A DNA stretch of 64,000 nt from Halomonas campaniensis (lineage in GTDB: Bacteria > Pseudomonadota > Gammaproteobacteria > Pseudomonadales > Halomonadaceae): positions 1 through 64,000 of the forward strand of contig NZ_JACHZF010000014.1 of the NCBI RefSeq assembly GCF_014193375.1, written 5' to 3'. This document shows, piece after piece, positions 8,233 through 17,562 of the stretch. Within the stretch, counting starts at the first letter, position 1. Each line of letters begins with the position of its first letter. The position numbers were made by a program, and so were the translations under genes. The notes below the pieces were generated by a model, which did no database searches, was not told the DNA's origin, and saw only the letters and a list, made by a program, of their open reading frames with translations.

Positions 8233-9930
8233 CTAGGGCGAGAGATCCACCACCACCGGGTCATGGTCCGAGGAGCGGAAGGGGTCGGGGCGGAAGAGGC
8301 GCGCGGCACTCTCCGGGCCATCGTAGCCGAGGAAGCGGGGCTCGTCGGCATTGATGGGCCAGGGGTGCACCGCCGCCACGGCCGCGGCCAGCGCGGGGCT
8401 CGCCAGGGCGTGGTCCAGGTAGCCTGACTCGCCGCGGAACACATAGCTGTAGCGGCGTTCGGGGGGCAGCTCCCGGGCCAGCAGGTCGACCAGGCCCGCC
8501 TCGGTCAGCGTGCGGATCGGGTCCTCGGCGCCATAGGCATTGAGGTCGCCGATCAGCAGCAGCCGATCGCTTCCCTCGGCGGCGAGGCGCTCGAGGAAGG
8601 CGGTCACGGCCCGGGCCTGGGCCACCCGGCGCTCGTTCCAGCAGCCTTGGCCCTGATCGATATCGCCGCGGTCGATGTCGCCCCGGGCGGGGCAGCCGGT
8701 CTTGGACTTGAAGTGGGCGGTCACCACGCCGAAGGCGGGGCCGCCTTCCACGCTGCGAAAGAAGGCCGCCAGGGGCGGGCGATGGTGGACGCGGTCGCCG
8801 TCGGCATGGAGCTCGCTCACGGCCGCCACCCGGTCCGGCCGGTAGAGCAAGGCGACCTTGATGGCATCGGCGCCGCGATCGGCGCGGCCGCCCACCGCGC
8901 GATAGCGCACCCCGGTGCGCCGGCTCAGCTGCTCGACCAGGTCGGCGAGCGCCCCGGGGGCGTTCTCCACCTCCACCAGCGCCAGGATATCGGCATTCAG
9001 GCCCGCCACCGCGGCGGCGAGCTTGGCCCGCTGGCGCTCCAGTGCGTCGGTGTTTTCCGCGCCGCGCTGGCCCAGGGTGGTGAAGTAGTTCTCGACGTTG
9101 AAGGTCGCCACCCGTAGCCGCTCCCCCGGCTCGTCAAGCGGTGCCGGGCGTGGGTTCGTCTCCTGAAAGCGAGGCGTCTGGGTCGGGTGCAGGCGGTGGG
9201 CGTCGAAGGCGCGGGTGAGCACCCCGGTCAGCCCCGCGACCCGGCTGCCGACGCGTCGCGTGCCTTCGTCGCTCAGGTAGGGAATCGGGCTTGGAAAGGT
9301 CCGGTAGCTGCCGTCGTCCAGCCTCAGGACGGCGCGCTGCTGGTCGTTGCCGGGCGCGTTGGTGGGCCGGAAGAGGCGCTCATTGGCGAGCCTCAGGGCG
9401 CCGTAGCGGGCGAGCTCGTCATTGCCGGTGACGGTGAGCGGCTGGGGGAAGCTCACTAGCCGCCCCTCCAGGCGGGAGAGCGCTTCCTCGTCGAGGGGCC
9501 ACGCCAGCGACTCGGGTGCCGGCAACCGGTCGCGGGCGCAGATCGCATAGCGATCGACCCGCTGCAGCTGGACCTGGCCGCGGTGCTCGCCGGTGCGGGC
9601 GTGGAGCTGGACGTGGCGGCCCGGGACGATGCGCGCGATGTCGCGCTCGGTGGCTGCGGGCATGTAGACGAACAACCCCACGGGGCCCTGCTCGGTGTCC
9701 TGCTGCAGGTAGAAGCCATCGAGTCGCTCGCGGCCCAGGAAGGCGCCGGTCACAACGCCCTCGGCCACCACCGCCTGGCCTTGGGGCAGGGCCGGGGCGC
9801 CGCCCACGCCCTTGATGGCGGCCAGGTCGGCGCTTGAGGGGGCGGGGCAGCTGGCCGCCGCCGGCGCGGCTGTCAGCAGCAGGGCCAGCAGGCCGGCGGC
9901 GAGGGTGGTCAGGGCACGGGGAGCTGCCAT
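8233..9930 (-). CDS. ExeM/NucH-family secreted endonuclease
   Basis: The 565-residue protein has a signal peptide (LTTLAAGLLALLLTAAPAAA), a middle OB-like segment (VVAEGVVTGAF, GFYLQQ) and a C-terminal endonuclease/exonuclease/phosphatase domain: VATFNVENYF, LALVEVEN, VTAHFKSK, LLIGDLNAYGAEDPI and SDHDPVVV. This order is that of ExeM/NucH extracellular nucleases, which degrade external DNA for nutrient or biofilm use. No sorting signal is seen at the C-terminus. Catalytic Asp, His and Glu positions all look intact. Confidence 0.92.
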   Translation of the reverse strand: MAAPRALTTLAAGLLALLLTAAPAAASCPAPSSADLAAIKGVGGAPALPQGQAVVAEGVVTGAFLGRERLDGFYLQQDTEQGPVGLFVYMPAATERDIARIVPGRHVQLHARTGEHRGQVQLQRVDRYAICARDRLPAPESLAWPLDEEALSRLEGRLVSFPQPLTVTGNDELARYGALRLANERLFRPTNAPGNDQQRAVLRLDDGSYRTFPSPIPYLSDEGTRRVGSRVAGLTGVLTRAFDAHRLHPTQTPRFQETNPRPAPLDEPGERLRVATFNVENYFTTLGQRGAENTDALERQRAKLAAAVAGLNADILALVEVENAPGALADLVEQLSRRTGVRYRAVGGRADRGADAIKVALLYRPDRVAAVSELHADGDRVHHRPPLAAFFRSVEGGPAFGVVTAHFKSKTGCPARGDIDRGDIDQGQGCWNERRVAQARAVTAFLERLAAEGSDRLLLIGDLNAYGAEDPIRTLTEAGLVDLLARELPPERRYSYVFRGESGYLDHALASPALAAAVAAVHPWPINADEPRFLGYDGPESAARLFRPDPFRSSDHDPVVVDLSP

Positions 9931-9967
9931 GGGATGGCGTCAGTGGGCGTCGCTCGCGGGGTGGCGC

Positions 9968-10492
9968 TCAGGCGAGATCGTTGCCCAGGGACTTGAGCTT
10001 GTCGGGGCTCAGGGCCAGGTCATCGTTGCGGTTGACGCCCACGCCCTGCGCGATGATGCCGCGGGCGATCTCCTGGGCCTCTTCCAGCGAGTGCATCTGG
10101 AAGGTGCCGCACTGGTACTCGTTGAGCTCCGGAATGTCCTCCATGCGCTTGACGTCGAGCACGTCGCGCATGGCGGCGAGCCAGGCGTCGGCGACGCGCT
10201 GCTCGCTCGGGCTGCCCAGCAGGCTCATGTAGAAGCCGGTGCGGCAGCCCATGGGCGAGATGTCGATGATCTCGACGCTGTCGCCGTTCAGGTGCTGGCG
10301 CATGAAGCCGGCAAACAGGTGCTCCAGGGTGTGAATGCCCTTTTCGCCCATCATGTCCTCGTTGGGCTTGTTGAAGCGCAGGTCGAAGACGGTGATGGTG
10401 TCACCCGAGGGGGAGCGCATGGTCTTGGCGACGCGCACCGCCGGGGCAGTCATGATGGTGTGGTCCACGGTAAAGCTGTCGAGTAGGGGCAT
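9968..10492 (-). CDS. luxS: S-ribosylhomocysteine lyase LuxS
   Basis: LuxS cleaves S-ribosylhomocysteine to homocysteine and the autoinducer-2 precursor, finishing the activated-methyl cycle. The 174-residue protein has the metal site HTLEH (His54, Glu57, His58) and Cys128 (QCGTF), plus Cys83 in MGCRTGFYM. Length and motifs match the family closely. The ATG at 10492 is set by AGGAG six bases upstream; longer in-frame starts lack this. Pfs/MTAN is not adjacent. Confidence 0.97.
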   Translation of the reverse strand: MPLLDSFTVDHTIMTAPAVRVAKTMRSPSGDTITVFDLRFNKPNEDMMGEKGIHTLEHLFAGFMRQHLNGDSVEIIDISPMGCRTGFYMSLLGSPSEQRVADAWLAAMRDVLDVKRMEDIPELNEYQCGTFQMHSLEEAQEIARGIIAQGVGVNRNDDLALSPDKLKSLGNDLA

Positions 10493-10660
10493 GTCGACTC
10501 CTGCCGGTGATGAGTTGAGGGGCGCGTCGGCGTTGGTGGCTCGCGCTGCGGGCATGGTATCTCGCCACGGCACCTGTCCGCCAACCGGAAGCGAGGGGCA
10601 TCTCGCCGTGGCAATCACCGGGTAGGAAAGCGAGCGTCCCGGATCACCTCATGGCGCGCC

Positions 10661-10972
10661 TCACTCCCGCGCCAGCGGCCTGCCGTTGATTGCCGAGAGG
10701 GCCTCGTTGGCTTCGAGGATCTGCGCCTCGATGCCGGTCACACCCATGCCTTCTAGGCGGGCGGTGTGCATCTGCCGGTAGGCCTCGGCGTCCTCGCGGG
10801 TGGCAAACAGGTAGACGCCGCCGGCGCGCTTGCCTGCCTCGTCTTCCGTCCAGATCTTCCACAGCAGGCCGGGTTCATCGTTGATGGATCGGGCCAACGG
10901 GGTCATGGCCTCCACCATGGCTTCGCCGAAGGGGCCTTCGAAGGGGAAATGTACCTGCAGAATCACGGCCAT
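10661..10972 (-). CDS. YdhR-like putative monooxygenase
   Basis: The 103-residue protein matches the short YdhR family (about 100 residues, dimeric ferredoxin-like fold) along its whole length: AVILQVHFPFEGPFGEAM, EPGLLWKIWTED, then GGVYLFATREDAEAY. The substrate is unknown. AAGGAGG five bases before 10972 sets the start and excludes the longer reading. It lies between luxS and the isocitrate-dehydrogenase-like gene on the same strand. Confidence 0.85.
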   Translation of the reverse strand: MAVILQVHFPFEGPFGEAMVEAMTPLARSINDEPGLLWKIWTEDEAGKRAGGVYLFATREDAEAYRQMHTARLEGMGVTGIEAQILEANEALSAINGRPLARE

Positions 10973-11065
10973 GGGGGCCTCCTTGTGGTGGAGTGGCACT
11001 GCATGAAGTCGGGGCGTGGGGCCTGCACAGCGGCGGGCCCTCGCCCCGACCGGTGGCGGTGGGGG

Positions 11066-12799
11066 CTACAACCGGCTGGCCACGGCGTCGAGGAAGCCCT
11101 GCATGTCGACGATGGTCTCCGCGGCAGGGTCGGTGGTCTTGCCCTTGAGGTCGCCGGTGATGATCCCGGCATCCACGGTATCGATCAGCGCCGCCTTGAG
11201 GCGGTGGGCATAGTCGACCAGGGCGGCGTTCTCCCCGCGCTCGCCCAGGGTCTCCAGGGCATTGGCCACGGCGAAGAGCAGGGCGGAGGAGTTGAAGTGG
11301 GCCTCCTTGCCGTCGGTCTCGAGGTACTTCAGGTAGAGGTCGTGGGCGGTGCCGTGGGGCGCCTCGAACAGCATGGTGCCGTCCTTGCTCTCGATGATCG
11401 AGCTGGCGGTGGCCAGGCTGCCGCCCAGCGCGGCGGAGATGTCCGAGAAGATGTCGCCGTCCAGGTTCTGCGCCGGATAGAGGGCGTTGCGGGGCGGGTC
11501 GGTGATCATCTTGATCAGCTGGCTGGAGGGCCGCATGATCATGAACGACGGCGGCGGGGTGCCGGCCTCGGCGAGCTCGCGGCGCACGTCGGTGATCGCC
11601 GTGCTGAACACCTCGTCGTACTCCATGTACTCGCGCTTGAGGCCGAAGTAGACTTCCTTGCCCTTGCGTGAGGCGTCGCGGAAGACCTGCAGCACCCAGT
11701 CCTTGATCGCCGCCTGGTCGTTGGACATCAGCAGGATGGCGTCGCCCTTCCTGACCCGCCGCGCGTGCTTCTCCTCGCCGTCGACGATCACCTTGAGGAT
11801 GCCGTCTTCCGCGGCGGGCGCGTTGAAGCTGCCGTACTGGTCGCCGCCGCCGGCGCTCATGCGCGAGATGGAGACCTGGGCCTTGCGGTCGGGAATGCCG
11901 TAGCGCTTGAGCTCCTCCACCAGCTTGTAGAGCTTGCGGCCGGTGGTGTTGTCCGGCACGCCCCACAGCGCGCGCTTCGGTGGGTTGGCGACGATGCGTG
12001 CGGCCTGGGCATCGATCAGCTCGTAGTGATAGGAGAGCCCCAGCGCTTCGACCTGCTCGCGGTAGTCGCGATCAAAGATCTCCTCGATGGCGGCTCGCAT
12101 CACGCCGTCGTAGCCGGCGATCACGGTGTCCTTGAGGCCCAGGTAGATATCGCGCTTCTCGCCGATGGAGCGCTGGAAGAAGCGGTGGGCCCAGGCCCTG
12201 ACGTCGTCCACGTCGTTGGTGGCCAGCAGCCAGGGGTCGCCCTTGTTGACCTCGCGGCGGTGCAGCTCCATCGGGTCGCCGCTGGCCCCCACGAACATCA
12301 GCTTGACCACGCCGGTGGCACGGGAGAGCTCGTTGAAGCTGTCCTTGATGCCGCCGGCCTCCATGGTGTCGACCTCGATGTCGCGGTCGATCCATTCGGG
12401 GCGCGAGACCTTGAGGTTGCGAAACTCGATGTCCTCGCGGGTGATGTTGCCGCCGATGCCCTTGCGGATGGCCCCGTTGGGCGACTTGGTGGCCAGCGCA
12501 TGCAGGCGGGTGCCGTCGATCTCGGGGTGCTTGGCGAGCAACTCACCGAGTTGGGTGCGGTTGACCGTCATGCCGGCGTTCTTGATTCCCACGCCGTGGG
12601 TCTTCAGCGCCTCGACGGCGTCGACGATCACCTGACCGTTGGTGACCAGGCGGTTCTCGGCCGAGAGGTCGATCTCCACCAGCGGCATCTCCAGTCGGGA
12701 GGTCACGAAGGTGTCTAGGATTCTCTCGAAGGCCACCTGGGCCATCTCGTCGCCGTGCAGGATGACGAGGGGGGCGTCGACTCTGATCTTGCTGCTCAT
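11066..12799 (-). CDS. isocitrate/isopropylmalate-family dehydrogenase with internal duplication
   Basis: The 577-residue protein aligns with eukaryote-type NADP isocitrate dehydrogenases: ILHGDEMAQVAFE, ENRLVTNGQVIVDAVEALK, the substrate motif TKSPNGAIRKGIGGNI (residues 104-119), the metal site NLDGDIFSD (445-453) and the coenzyme loop EAPHGTAHDLY. It is much longer than the usual 400-420 residues because a roughly 150-residue block appears twice. Residues 134-287 (WIDRDIEVDTMEAGG, KGDPWLLATND, RDIYLGLKDTV, NPPKRALWG) correspond to 299-449 (GIPDRKAQVSISRMSAGG, KGDAILLMSND, KEVYFGLKRE, DPPRNALYP). Only the second copy keeps the metal-binding aspartates. Oxidation of isocitrate or a related 2-hydroxy acid is likely, but the duplication leaves the substrate open. 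The start at 12799 has GGGAAG upstream. Confidence 0.85.
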   Translation of the reverse strand: MSSKIRVDAPLVILHGDEMAQVAFERILDTFVTSRLEMPLVEIDLSAENRLVTNGQVIVDAVEALKTHGVGIKNAGMTVNRTQLGELLAKHPEIDGTRLHALATKSPNGAIRKGIGGNITREDIEFRNLKVSRPEWIDRDIEVDTMEAGGIKDSFNELSRATGVVKLMFVGASGDPMELHRREVNKGDPWLLATNDVDDVRAWAHRFFQRSIGEKRDIYLGLKDTVIAGYDGVMRAAIEEIFDRDYREQVEALGLSYHYELIDAQAARIVANPPKRALWGVPDNTTGRKLYKLVEELKRYGIPDRKAQVSISRMSAGGGDQYGSFNAPAAEDGILKVIVDGEEKHARRVRKGDAILLMSNDQAAIKDWVLQVFRDASRKGKEVYFGLKREYMEYDEVFSTAITDVRRELAEAGTPPPSFMIMRPSSQLIKMITDPPRNALYPAQNLDGDIFSDISAALGGSLATASSIIESKDGTMLFEAPHGTAHDLYLKYLETDGKEAHFNSSALLFAVANALETLGERGENAALVDYAHRLKAALIDTVDAGIITGDLKGKTTDPAAETIVDMQGFLDAVASRL

Positions 12800-12903
12800 C
12801 ACTCTTCCCTTTTTGAGATGATGGAAACCGCTGCGCTGTGAGAATGCGCACAGGGTACGCCTGCCGCCGGGCTCCCGCCAGGCGGCCAAGGGCGTAGGCC
12901 GTG

Positions 12904-14160
12904 CTACCCGTGCCCCTCCGGATCGGCCGCCCAGCGCTCGTCGGGATGCACCTCGTTGGCCGGCAGCACCGGGTCGTAGCCCTCGGCGCGCAGCGCCTCG
13001 ATCACCTCCCGGGTGTGGTCGCTGCCCAGGGTCTCCAGGGTGGCCTCGACCTCGGTGGCGCGCAGCGAGAGGTCGGTGAAGGTGCGCTGGTGGGCGATCT
13101 GGATGACATTGGCGCGCTGCTCGGCGAGCAGGCGGGTCAGCTCGGCCAGCGAGCCGGGCACGTCGGGGATCGCCACGCGGACCCGCACGATGCGCCCGGT
13201 GCGCACCAGGCCACGCTGGATCACCGAGGAGAGCGCCAGCATGTCGATGTTGCCGCCGCACAGGATCAGCCCCACCTTGCGGCCGCGATAGCGCTCCGGC
13301 TCGGCCAGCACGGCGGCCAGCCCCGCGGCGCCGGCGCCCTCGGCCACGCTCTTCTCGATCTCCAGCAGCAGCAGGATGGCGCGCTCGATCTCGGCCTCGT
13401 CGACCAGGCGGATATCGCTGACCAGTTCGCGGACGATGGGCAGGGTCAGCCGGCCCGGCTGCTTGACGGCGATGCCCTCGGCCAGGGTGGCCAGGCCGCA
13501 GTGGATCGTCTCTCCGGCCAGTGCCTGCTTCATGGCCGGGAAGCGTGCGCTCTGCACGCCGATCACCTCGATGGCGGGGTTGAGCGCCTTGGCGGCCACG
13601 GCGTTGCCGCCGATCAGCCCGCCGCCGCCGATGGGGATCACCAGGCACTCCAGGTCGGGCACCTCGTCGAGCATCTCCAGGGCGATGGTCCCCTGCCCGG
13701 CGATGATCCGTTCGTCGTCGTAGGGGTGCACGAACACCAGGTCGCGCTCCTCGGCCAGGCGCCGGGCATAGTCGCCGGCCTCGGCGACCCCGTTGCCCTC
13801 CAGGTGCACCTCGGCGCCGAAGTTGCGGGTGTTGCGCACCTTGAGGTTGGGGGTGTGGCGCGGCATGACGATGGTGGCGTGAATGCCCAGCCGGGAGGCG
13901 TGGTAGGCCACCGCCTGGGCATGGTTGCCGGCAGACATGGCGATCACGCCGCGGGCCCGCTCCTCGGCGCTGAGCGAGAGCAGGTGGTTGAGGGCGCCGC
14001 GCTCCTTGAAGGCGGCGGTGAACTGGTGGTTCTCGAACTTGATGTAGAGCTCGCAGCCGGTGAGCTGGGAGAGGGTGTGCGAGCGCAGGCAGGGGGTGCG
14101 CTCCACGCTGCCCCGGATGCGGGCGGCGGCCTGGCGCACGTCGTCGAGGGTCACGGTCAT
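12904..14160 (-). CDS. ilvA: threonine ammonia-lyase (threonine dehydratase)
   Basis: This 418-residue PLP enzyme deaminates threonine to 2-oxobutanoate. The PLP lysine lies in FTAAFKERGA, followed by SAGNHAQAVAYHA and the glycine-rich phosphate loop PIGGGGLIGGNA. A C-terminal ACT-like domain (VRVAIPDVPGSLAELTRLL) suggests allosteric control. The size and single ACT domain fit the shorter, catabolic or TdcB/IlvA-short type rather than long E. coli IlvA. The ATG at 14160 is preferred; an in-frame start at 14193 is possible. Confidence 0.92.
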   Translation of the reverse strand: MTVTLDDVRQAAARIRGSVERTPCLRSHTLSQLTGCELYIKFENHQFTAAFKERGALNHLLSLSAEERARGVIAMSAGNHAQAVAYHASRLGIHATIVMPRHTPNLKVRNTRNFGAEVHLEGNGVAEAGDYARRLAEERDLVFVHPYDDERIIAGQGTIALEMLDEVPDLECLVIPIGGGGLIGGNAVAAKALNPAIEVIGVQSARFPAMKQALAGETIHCGLATLAEGIAVKQPGRLTLPIVRELVSDIRLVDEAEIERAILLLLEIEKSVAEGAGAAGLAAVLAEPERYRGRKVGLILCGGNIDMLALSSVIQRGLVRTGRIVRVRVAIPDVPGSLAELTRLLAEQRANVIQIAHQRTFTDLSLRATEVEATLETLGSDHTREVIEALRAEGYDPVLPANEVHPDERWAADPEGHG

Positions 14161-14321
14161 GGTGGGCGGCTCCGGGTTGGCTGAGCCCTCCATGATGCGT
14201 CGCCGCGATACGCTTGTCGAAGCCGGCGCCGCCCGCGAGGGAAACGCTTACCGAACCCCGGCGGCTGGGATAGAGTCCATCCAGGCACCCCTTCCATGGT
14301 GATACCCACGAGGAGCATGCG
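14161..14321. promoter_or_regulatory. divergent promoter region, ilvA / DUF533 gene
   Basis: This 161-bp region separates the divergent starts of ilvA and the DUF533-like gene, so it must hold promoters for both. ACGAGGAGC precedes the plus-strand ATG as ribosome binding site. No attenuator or riboswitch-like structure is apparent. Confidence 0.45.
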
Positions 14322-15065
14322 ATGAATGCCAGCAGGATACTGGAACAGCTGATGCAGCAGGCCGGTGGCCAGTCGGGCCGTCAGGGCGGCAGCGGGAGCC
14401 AGGGCGGTTCGGGCCTGGATATCAAGGGCATGCTGGACGGGCTCTCGCGCCAGCTGGGCGGTAGCGGCGAGGGGGGCACCGCCGGGCAGGGCGGTGGCTC
14501 GGGGCTGGACGTCAAGAGCCTGCTGGGCGGCGGCGCCCTGGGGCTGCTGGTCGGCTCCAAGCGCGGCCGCAAGCTGGGCGGCAAGGCGCTCAAGTACGGC
14601 GCCATCGCCGGGGTGGGGATGCTGGCCTGGAAGGCCTGGCAGAACTCGCGCGGGCCGGGCGGCGAGTCGCCCGCCGAGGGCGAGCCGGTGGAGCGCCTGG
14701 GCGGTGAGGCCCGCGAGCGGCGTAGTCTGGAGCTGCTGCAGGCGATGATCATGGCGGCCCGTGCCGATGGCCATATCGACGACCAGGAGCGGGCGCTGAT
14801 CACCCAGCAGATCGATGCCCTGGGTGCGGACCAGGAGCTGCACGCCTGGGTGGAGCGCCAGCTGGCGGCTCCGCTGGATGCCGAGGCCCTGGCTCGCCGG
14901 GTCGATTCGCCCCAGGCGGCCCGCGAGATGTACCTGATCAGCGTGGCGGTGGTCGACGAGCAGAATGCCATGGAGCGCGCCTGGCTCGACCAGCTGGGCC
15001 AGGCCCTGGCGCTGCCCGGCGAGGTCACCGCGGCGCTGGAGCACCAGGCGCGCGAGGCCGGCTGA
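14322..15065 (+). CDS. DUF533/YebE-like inner-membrane protein with TerB-like domain
   Basis: The 247-residue protein starts with a Gly/Gln/Ser-rich segment holding two imperfect repeats (SGLDIKGMLDGLSRQLGG and SGLDVKSLLGGGALG), then one hydrophobic segment (KYGAIAGVGMLAWKAW), then an alpha-helical TerB-like domain (LLQAMIMAARADGHIDDQE). This is the YebE/DUF533 architecture. The biochemical role is unknown; YebE is associated with envelope stress in enterics. Its stop codon overlaps the pgpA start (TGATG), so the two are translationally coupled. Confidence 0.88.
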   Translation: MNASRILEQLMQQAGGQSGRQGGSGSQGGSGLDIKGMLDGLSRQLGGSGEGGTAGQGGGSGLDVKSLLGGGALGLLVGSKRGRKLGGKALKYGAIAGVGMLAWKAWQNSRGPGGESPAEGEPVERLGGEARERRSLELLQAMIMAARADGHIDDQERALITQQIDALGADQELHAWVERQLAAPLDAEALARRVDSPQAAREMYLISVAVVDEQNAMERAWLDQLGQALALPGEVTAALEHQAREAG

Positions 15066-15538
15066 TGGAAGCGGCACTGATGACGCTGGCCACCGGCTTC
15101 GGCCTGGGGCTCTCGCCCTGGGCTTCGGGCACGGTGGGTTCATTGCTCGGCCTGCCGCTGGCCTGGTGGCTGCTGGGGCGCACCCGCCGCGTGCAGGCGG
15201 GCGTCACCCTGGCGCTGCTGCTGGCGGCGGTGCCGGTCTGCCACCTGGCCGAGGCGCAGCTGGGCGCCAAGGACGACGGACGCATCGTGCTCGACGAGAT
15301 CGTCGCCTTCCCGGTGGCGGTGCTGGGCCAGGCGGGGGCACGAGCGCCCTGGGCGATGGCCTCTGCCTTCGTGGTCTATCGGGTCTTCGACAGCACCAAG
15401 CCGCCGCCGGTGACCCTGGCCGAGGCGGTGCCCGGCGGTGCCGGCATCGTGCTCGATGACGTCGTGGCCGCGGCCATGACCTGGCTGGTGATGGCGGGCG
15501 GCCTGGCGCTGTGGCGGCGGCGTCAGGCGTCGTCCTGA
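15065..15538 (+). CDS. pgpA: phosphatidylglycerophosphatase A
   Basis: PgpA dephosphorylates phosphatidylglycerol phosphate in phospholipid synthesis at the inner membrane. The 157-residue protein has the family signature GLGLSPWASGTVGSLLGLPL, KDDGRIVLDEIVAFPV and FRVFD-like YRVFDSTKPPP, with three to four hydrophobic segments. It follows the DUF533 gene with a one-base overlap. Its 3' end overlaps the convergent phosphatase gene by 16 bp. Confidence 0.94.
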   Translation: MEAALMTLATGFGLGLSPWASGTVGSLLGLPLAWWLLGRTRRVQAGVTLALLLAAVPVCHLAEAQLGAKDDGRIVLDEIVAFPVAVLGQAGARAPWAMASAFVVYRVFDSTKPPPVTLAEAVPGGAGIVLDDVVAAAMTWLVMAGGLALWRRRQASS

Positions 15539-17460
15539 GTCGTCGGCGGGAAGCGCACGTCGAAGCCGCGAGCGTCGAGCTGGCGGATCTCGCGGGGTCG
15601 GCCCTGCTCGTCGAAGTCCACCAGGCCGATCCCGCAGCCGTTCCATAGCCGCTCGCCGGCCCTGGCGCGATCCGGGTCGCGCGGGGTGATGGCCAGGCGC
15701 CGGCGCTGGGTGAGCCAGTTGAGCGGCGAGCGGGGGGCATAGAGCCAGCGGTTCAGCCGGTCGAACCAGTCGAGCAGGGAGTCGGGGAAGGTGTTCTTGA
15801 TGCCGCTGGAGGTGATCTGCCACAGGTGCGGCCCCTGCCGGCGATGGCGGACGCGGATGTCGTAGGCAAAGGAGTAGTGCACGTCGCCGGAGAGGACCAC
15901 GTAGTTCCCCGGGGTGCGCGAGTGGCGGAAGATGTTGAGCAGCACGCTGGCCGCGCCGCGGTGGGCCATCCAGTTCTCGGCATCCACCATCAGCGGCTTG
16001 CCGGCCAGGGTGAACAGCTTCTGCACCACCTCGATCAGCTTGACGCCGAACATCGGCGCCGGCGAGACGATGATCACCGAGCGGTGATCGAGCAGCGTCT
16101 GCTGAAGTTCGCTCAATGCCTCCCAGTCCATCAGCCCCGAGGGACGCCTGGGGCTGCGTTCGCTGCGCCAGCGCCGGGTGCGGGTATCGAGGACCACCAG
16201 CGGCGGCTCGCCGGGTACCTGGTACTCCCAGCCCTCGAAGCGCAGCAGGCGGCGGATCAGGGTGTCCAGGGCCTCGCCGTCGAGCCAGCCGTCGTTCGCG
16301 GCGGCGGCCTCCAGCAGGCGGGCACATTCGTTCAGCGGCTCGGCCAGGCGGTCCGGGTCGTTGCCCCAGCCCTGGCAGAGCAGGTAGCCGACCAGAGCGT
16401 TGCCGATGATGCGCCGGGAGAAGGGATGGCCATAGGCGGTGCTCTCCCAGTCGGCGGTGAGGTTCCAGTCGTCGGTGACATCGTGGTCGTCGAAGATCAT
16501 TAGCGTCGGCAGGCGCGCCAGCAGCCGCGCACAGGCCGGCAGGCCCTCCACGAAAGACTCGATGACGGCCTGCTGCCGACGAAACAGCACGCGGTGCTTC
16601 TCCGCCAGCGGGGGCGCTTCGATCTCGATCAGCTGCCATGGCGTCGGTGACCAGGCCAGCAGGTACATGGCCACCATCTCGGCCAGGGTGGCCAGGTGGT
16701 TGTGGGCGTTGGCCGAGGTGAATACCGGCTTGCGCACCCCTCCGAAGAAGCGCTCGCGCAGGTTCTCGCTGCTCTCCACGTCGGGCAGCAGCGACTCGCG
16801 GTCGTAGTAGTGGGCGGCCTCGCCGTGAAGGGCGCGGCTGTCGACCACCACGGCACCCTCCAGCGGTTCGTCGAACAGCCCCAGGCGCTGTATCAGCGCA
16901 TGGATGGCCACCAGCATGGGGCCGGCGACGTCGTCGGCGTAGACCTGGTCGCCGGTCATCAGCAGCCAGGCGGGGCGCTCGTCGGGCCGGTGGCGCCGTT
17001 CCGCCAGCCAGGCTTCTGCGCGCACCAGGCCGTCGGGGCCATCGTGGTGGGGCTTGCGGCAGGAGCCATGGAGCAGGCGGTGATGGCGGCTGCTCAGGAC
17101 GAAGCCGGGCAGCTCGCCGTCGGTATCGAGCAGGTGGGGCCCCCAGTCGGCGATGCCCCGCGCCTGGCCGGCGTCCCGAAGGCAGAGGTCGTAGGTGATC
17201 AGGGTATCCCGGGGCAGCGGCGTGTCCAGCGGCAGGTCGATCAGGTGCAGCCAGGCGTGGCGCCCGACGGGCAGGCGCCGGCAGTGCTGCGCCTCGATGG
17301 GCCGCCGCCGGGTCGCCTCGCCCGCCGGAGTGAGGGCAAGGGTCAGCTCGAGGGGGCGGGTGGCGGCCAGCCATATCACCAGGCGATCGGGCGTCAGGCG
17401 CCTGAGGAGCGGGCCGGCCAGCACGTCGGGCAGGGGGGCGTCATCCATGGGCGGGGTCAT
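15523..17460 (-). CDS. PhoD-like alkaline phosphatase/phosphodiesterase
   Basis: The 645-residue protein has the PhoD-like metallophosphatase signatures: LLMTGDQVYADDVAG, IFDDHDVTDDWN and LSGDVHYSFAYDI, with metal-binding Asp and His residues present. No signal peptide is seen at the chosen start, so it may be cytoplasmic, unlike Tat-exported PhoD. The start at 17460 has CAGGAG eight bases upstream. The substrate is unknown; phosphate mono- or diesters are expected. Confidence 0.88.
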   Translation of the reverse strand: MTPPMDDAPLPDVLAGPLLRRLTPDRLVIWLAATRPLELTLALTPAGEATRRRPIEAQHCRRLPVGRHAWLHLIDLPLDTPLPRDTLITYDLCLRDAGQARGIADWGPHLLDTDGELPGFVLSSRHHRLLHGSCRKPHHDGPDGLVRAEAWLAERRHRPDERPAWLLMTGDQVYADDVAGPMLVAIHALIQRLGLFDEPLEGAVVVDSRALHGEAAHYYDRESLLPDVESSENLRERFFGGVRKPVFTSANAHNHLATLAEMVAMYLLAWSPTPWQLIEIEAPPLAEKHRVLFRRQQAVIESFVEGLPACARLLARLPTLMIFDDHDVTDDWNLTADWESTAYGHPFSRRIIGNALVGYLLCQGWGNDPDRLAEPLNECARLLEAAAANDGWLDGEALDTLIRRLLRFEGWEYQVPGEPPLVVLDTRTRRWRSERSPRRPSGLMDWEALSELQQTLLDHRSVIIVSPAPMFGVKLIEVVQKLFTLAGKPLMVDAENWMAHRGAASVLLNIFRHSRTPGNYVVLSGDVHYSFAYDIRVRHRRQGPHLWQITSSGIKNTFPDSLLDWFDRLNRWLYAPRSPLNWLTQRRRLAITPRDPDRARAGERLWNGCGIGLVDFDEQGRPREIRQLDARGFDVRFPPTTQDDA

Positions 17461-17562
17461 CCGTGCACTCCTGGGGTCACCCCGAGACCGACCGGTGCCG
17501 CGTCGATAGGTTCCCGCCATGGCGCGGCGGCCCGTGCCGGATGCCAGCCCGCCCGGATGGGT

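Noticed and set aside
11066..13648. An 860-codon frame extending the isocitrate-dehydrogenase-like gene upstream
   Set aside because: The extra N-terminal part overlaps ilvA in another frame and has no family similarity; the real ATG with ribosome binding site is at 12799.
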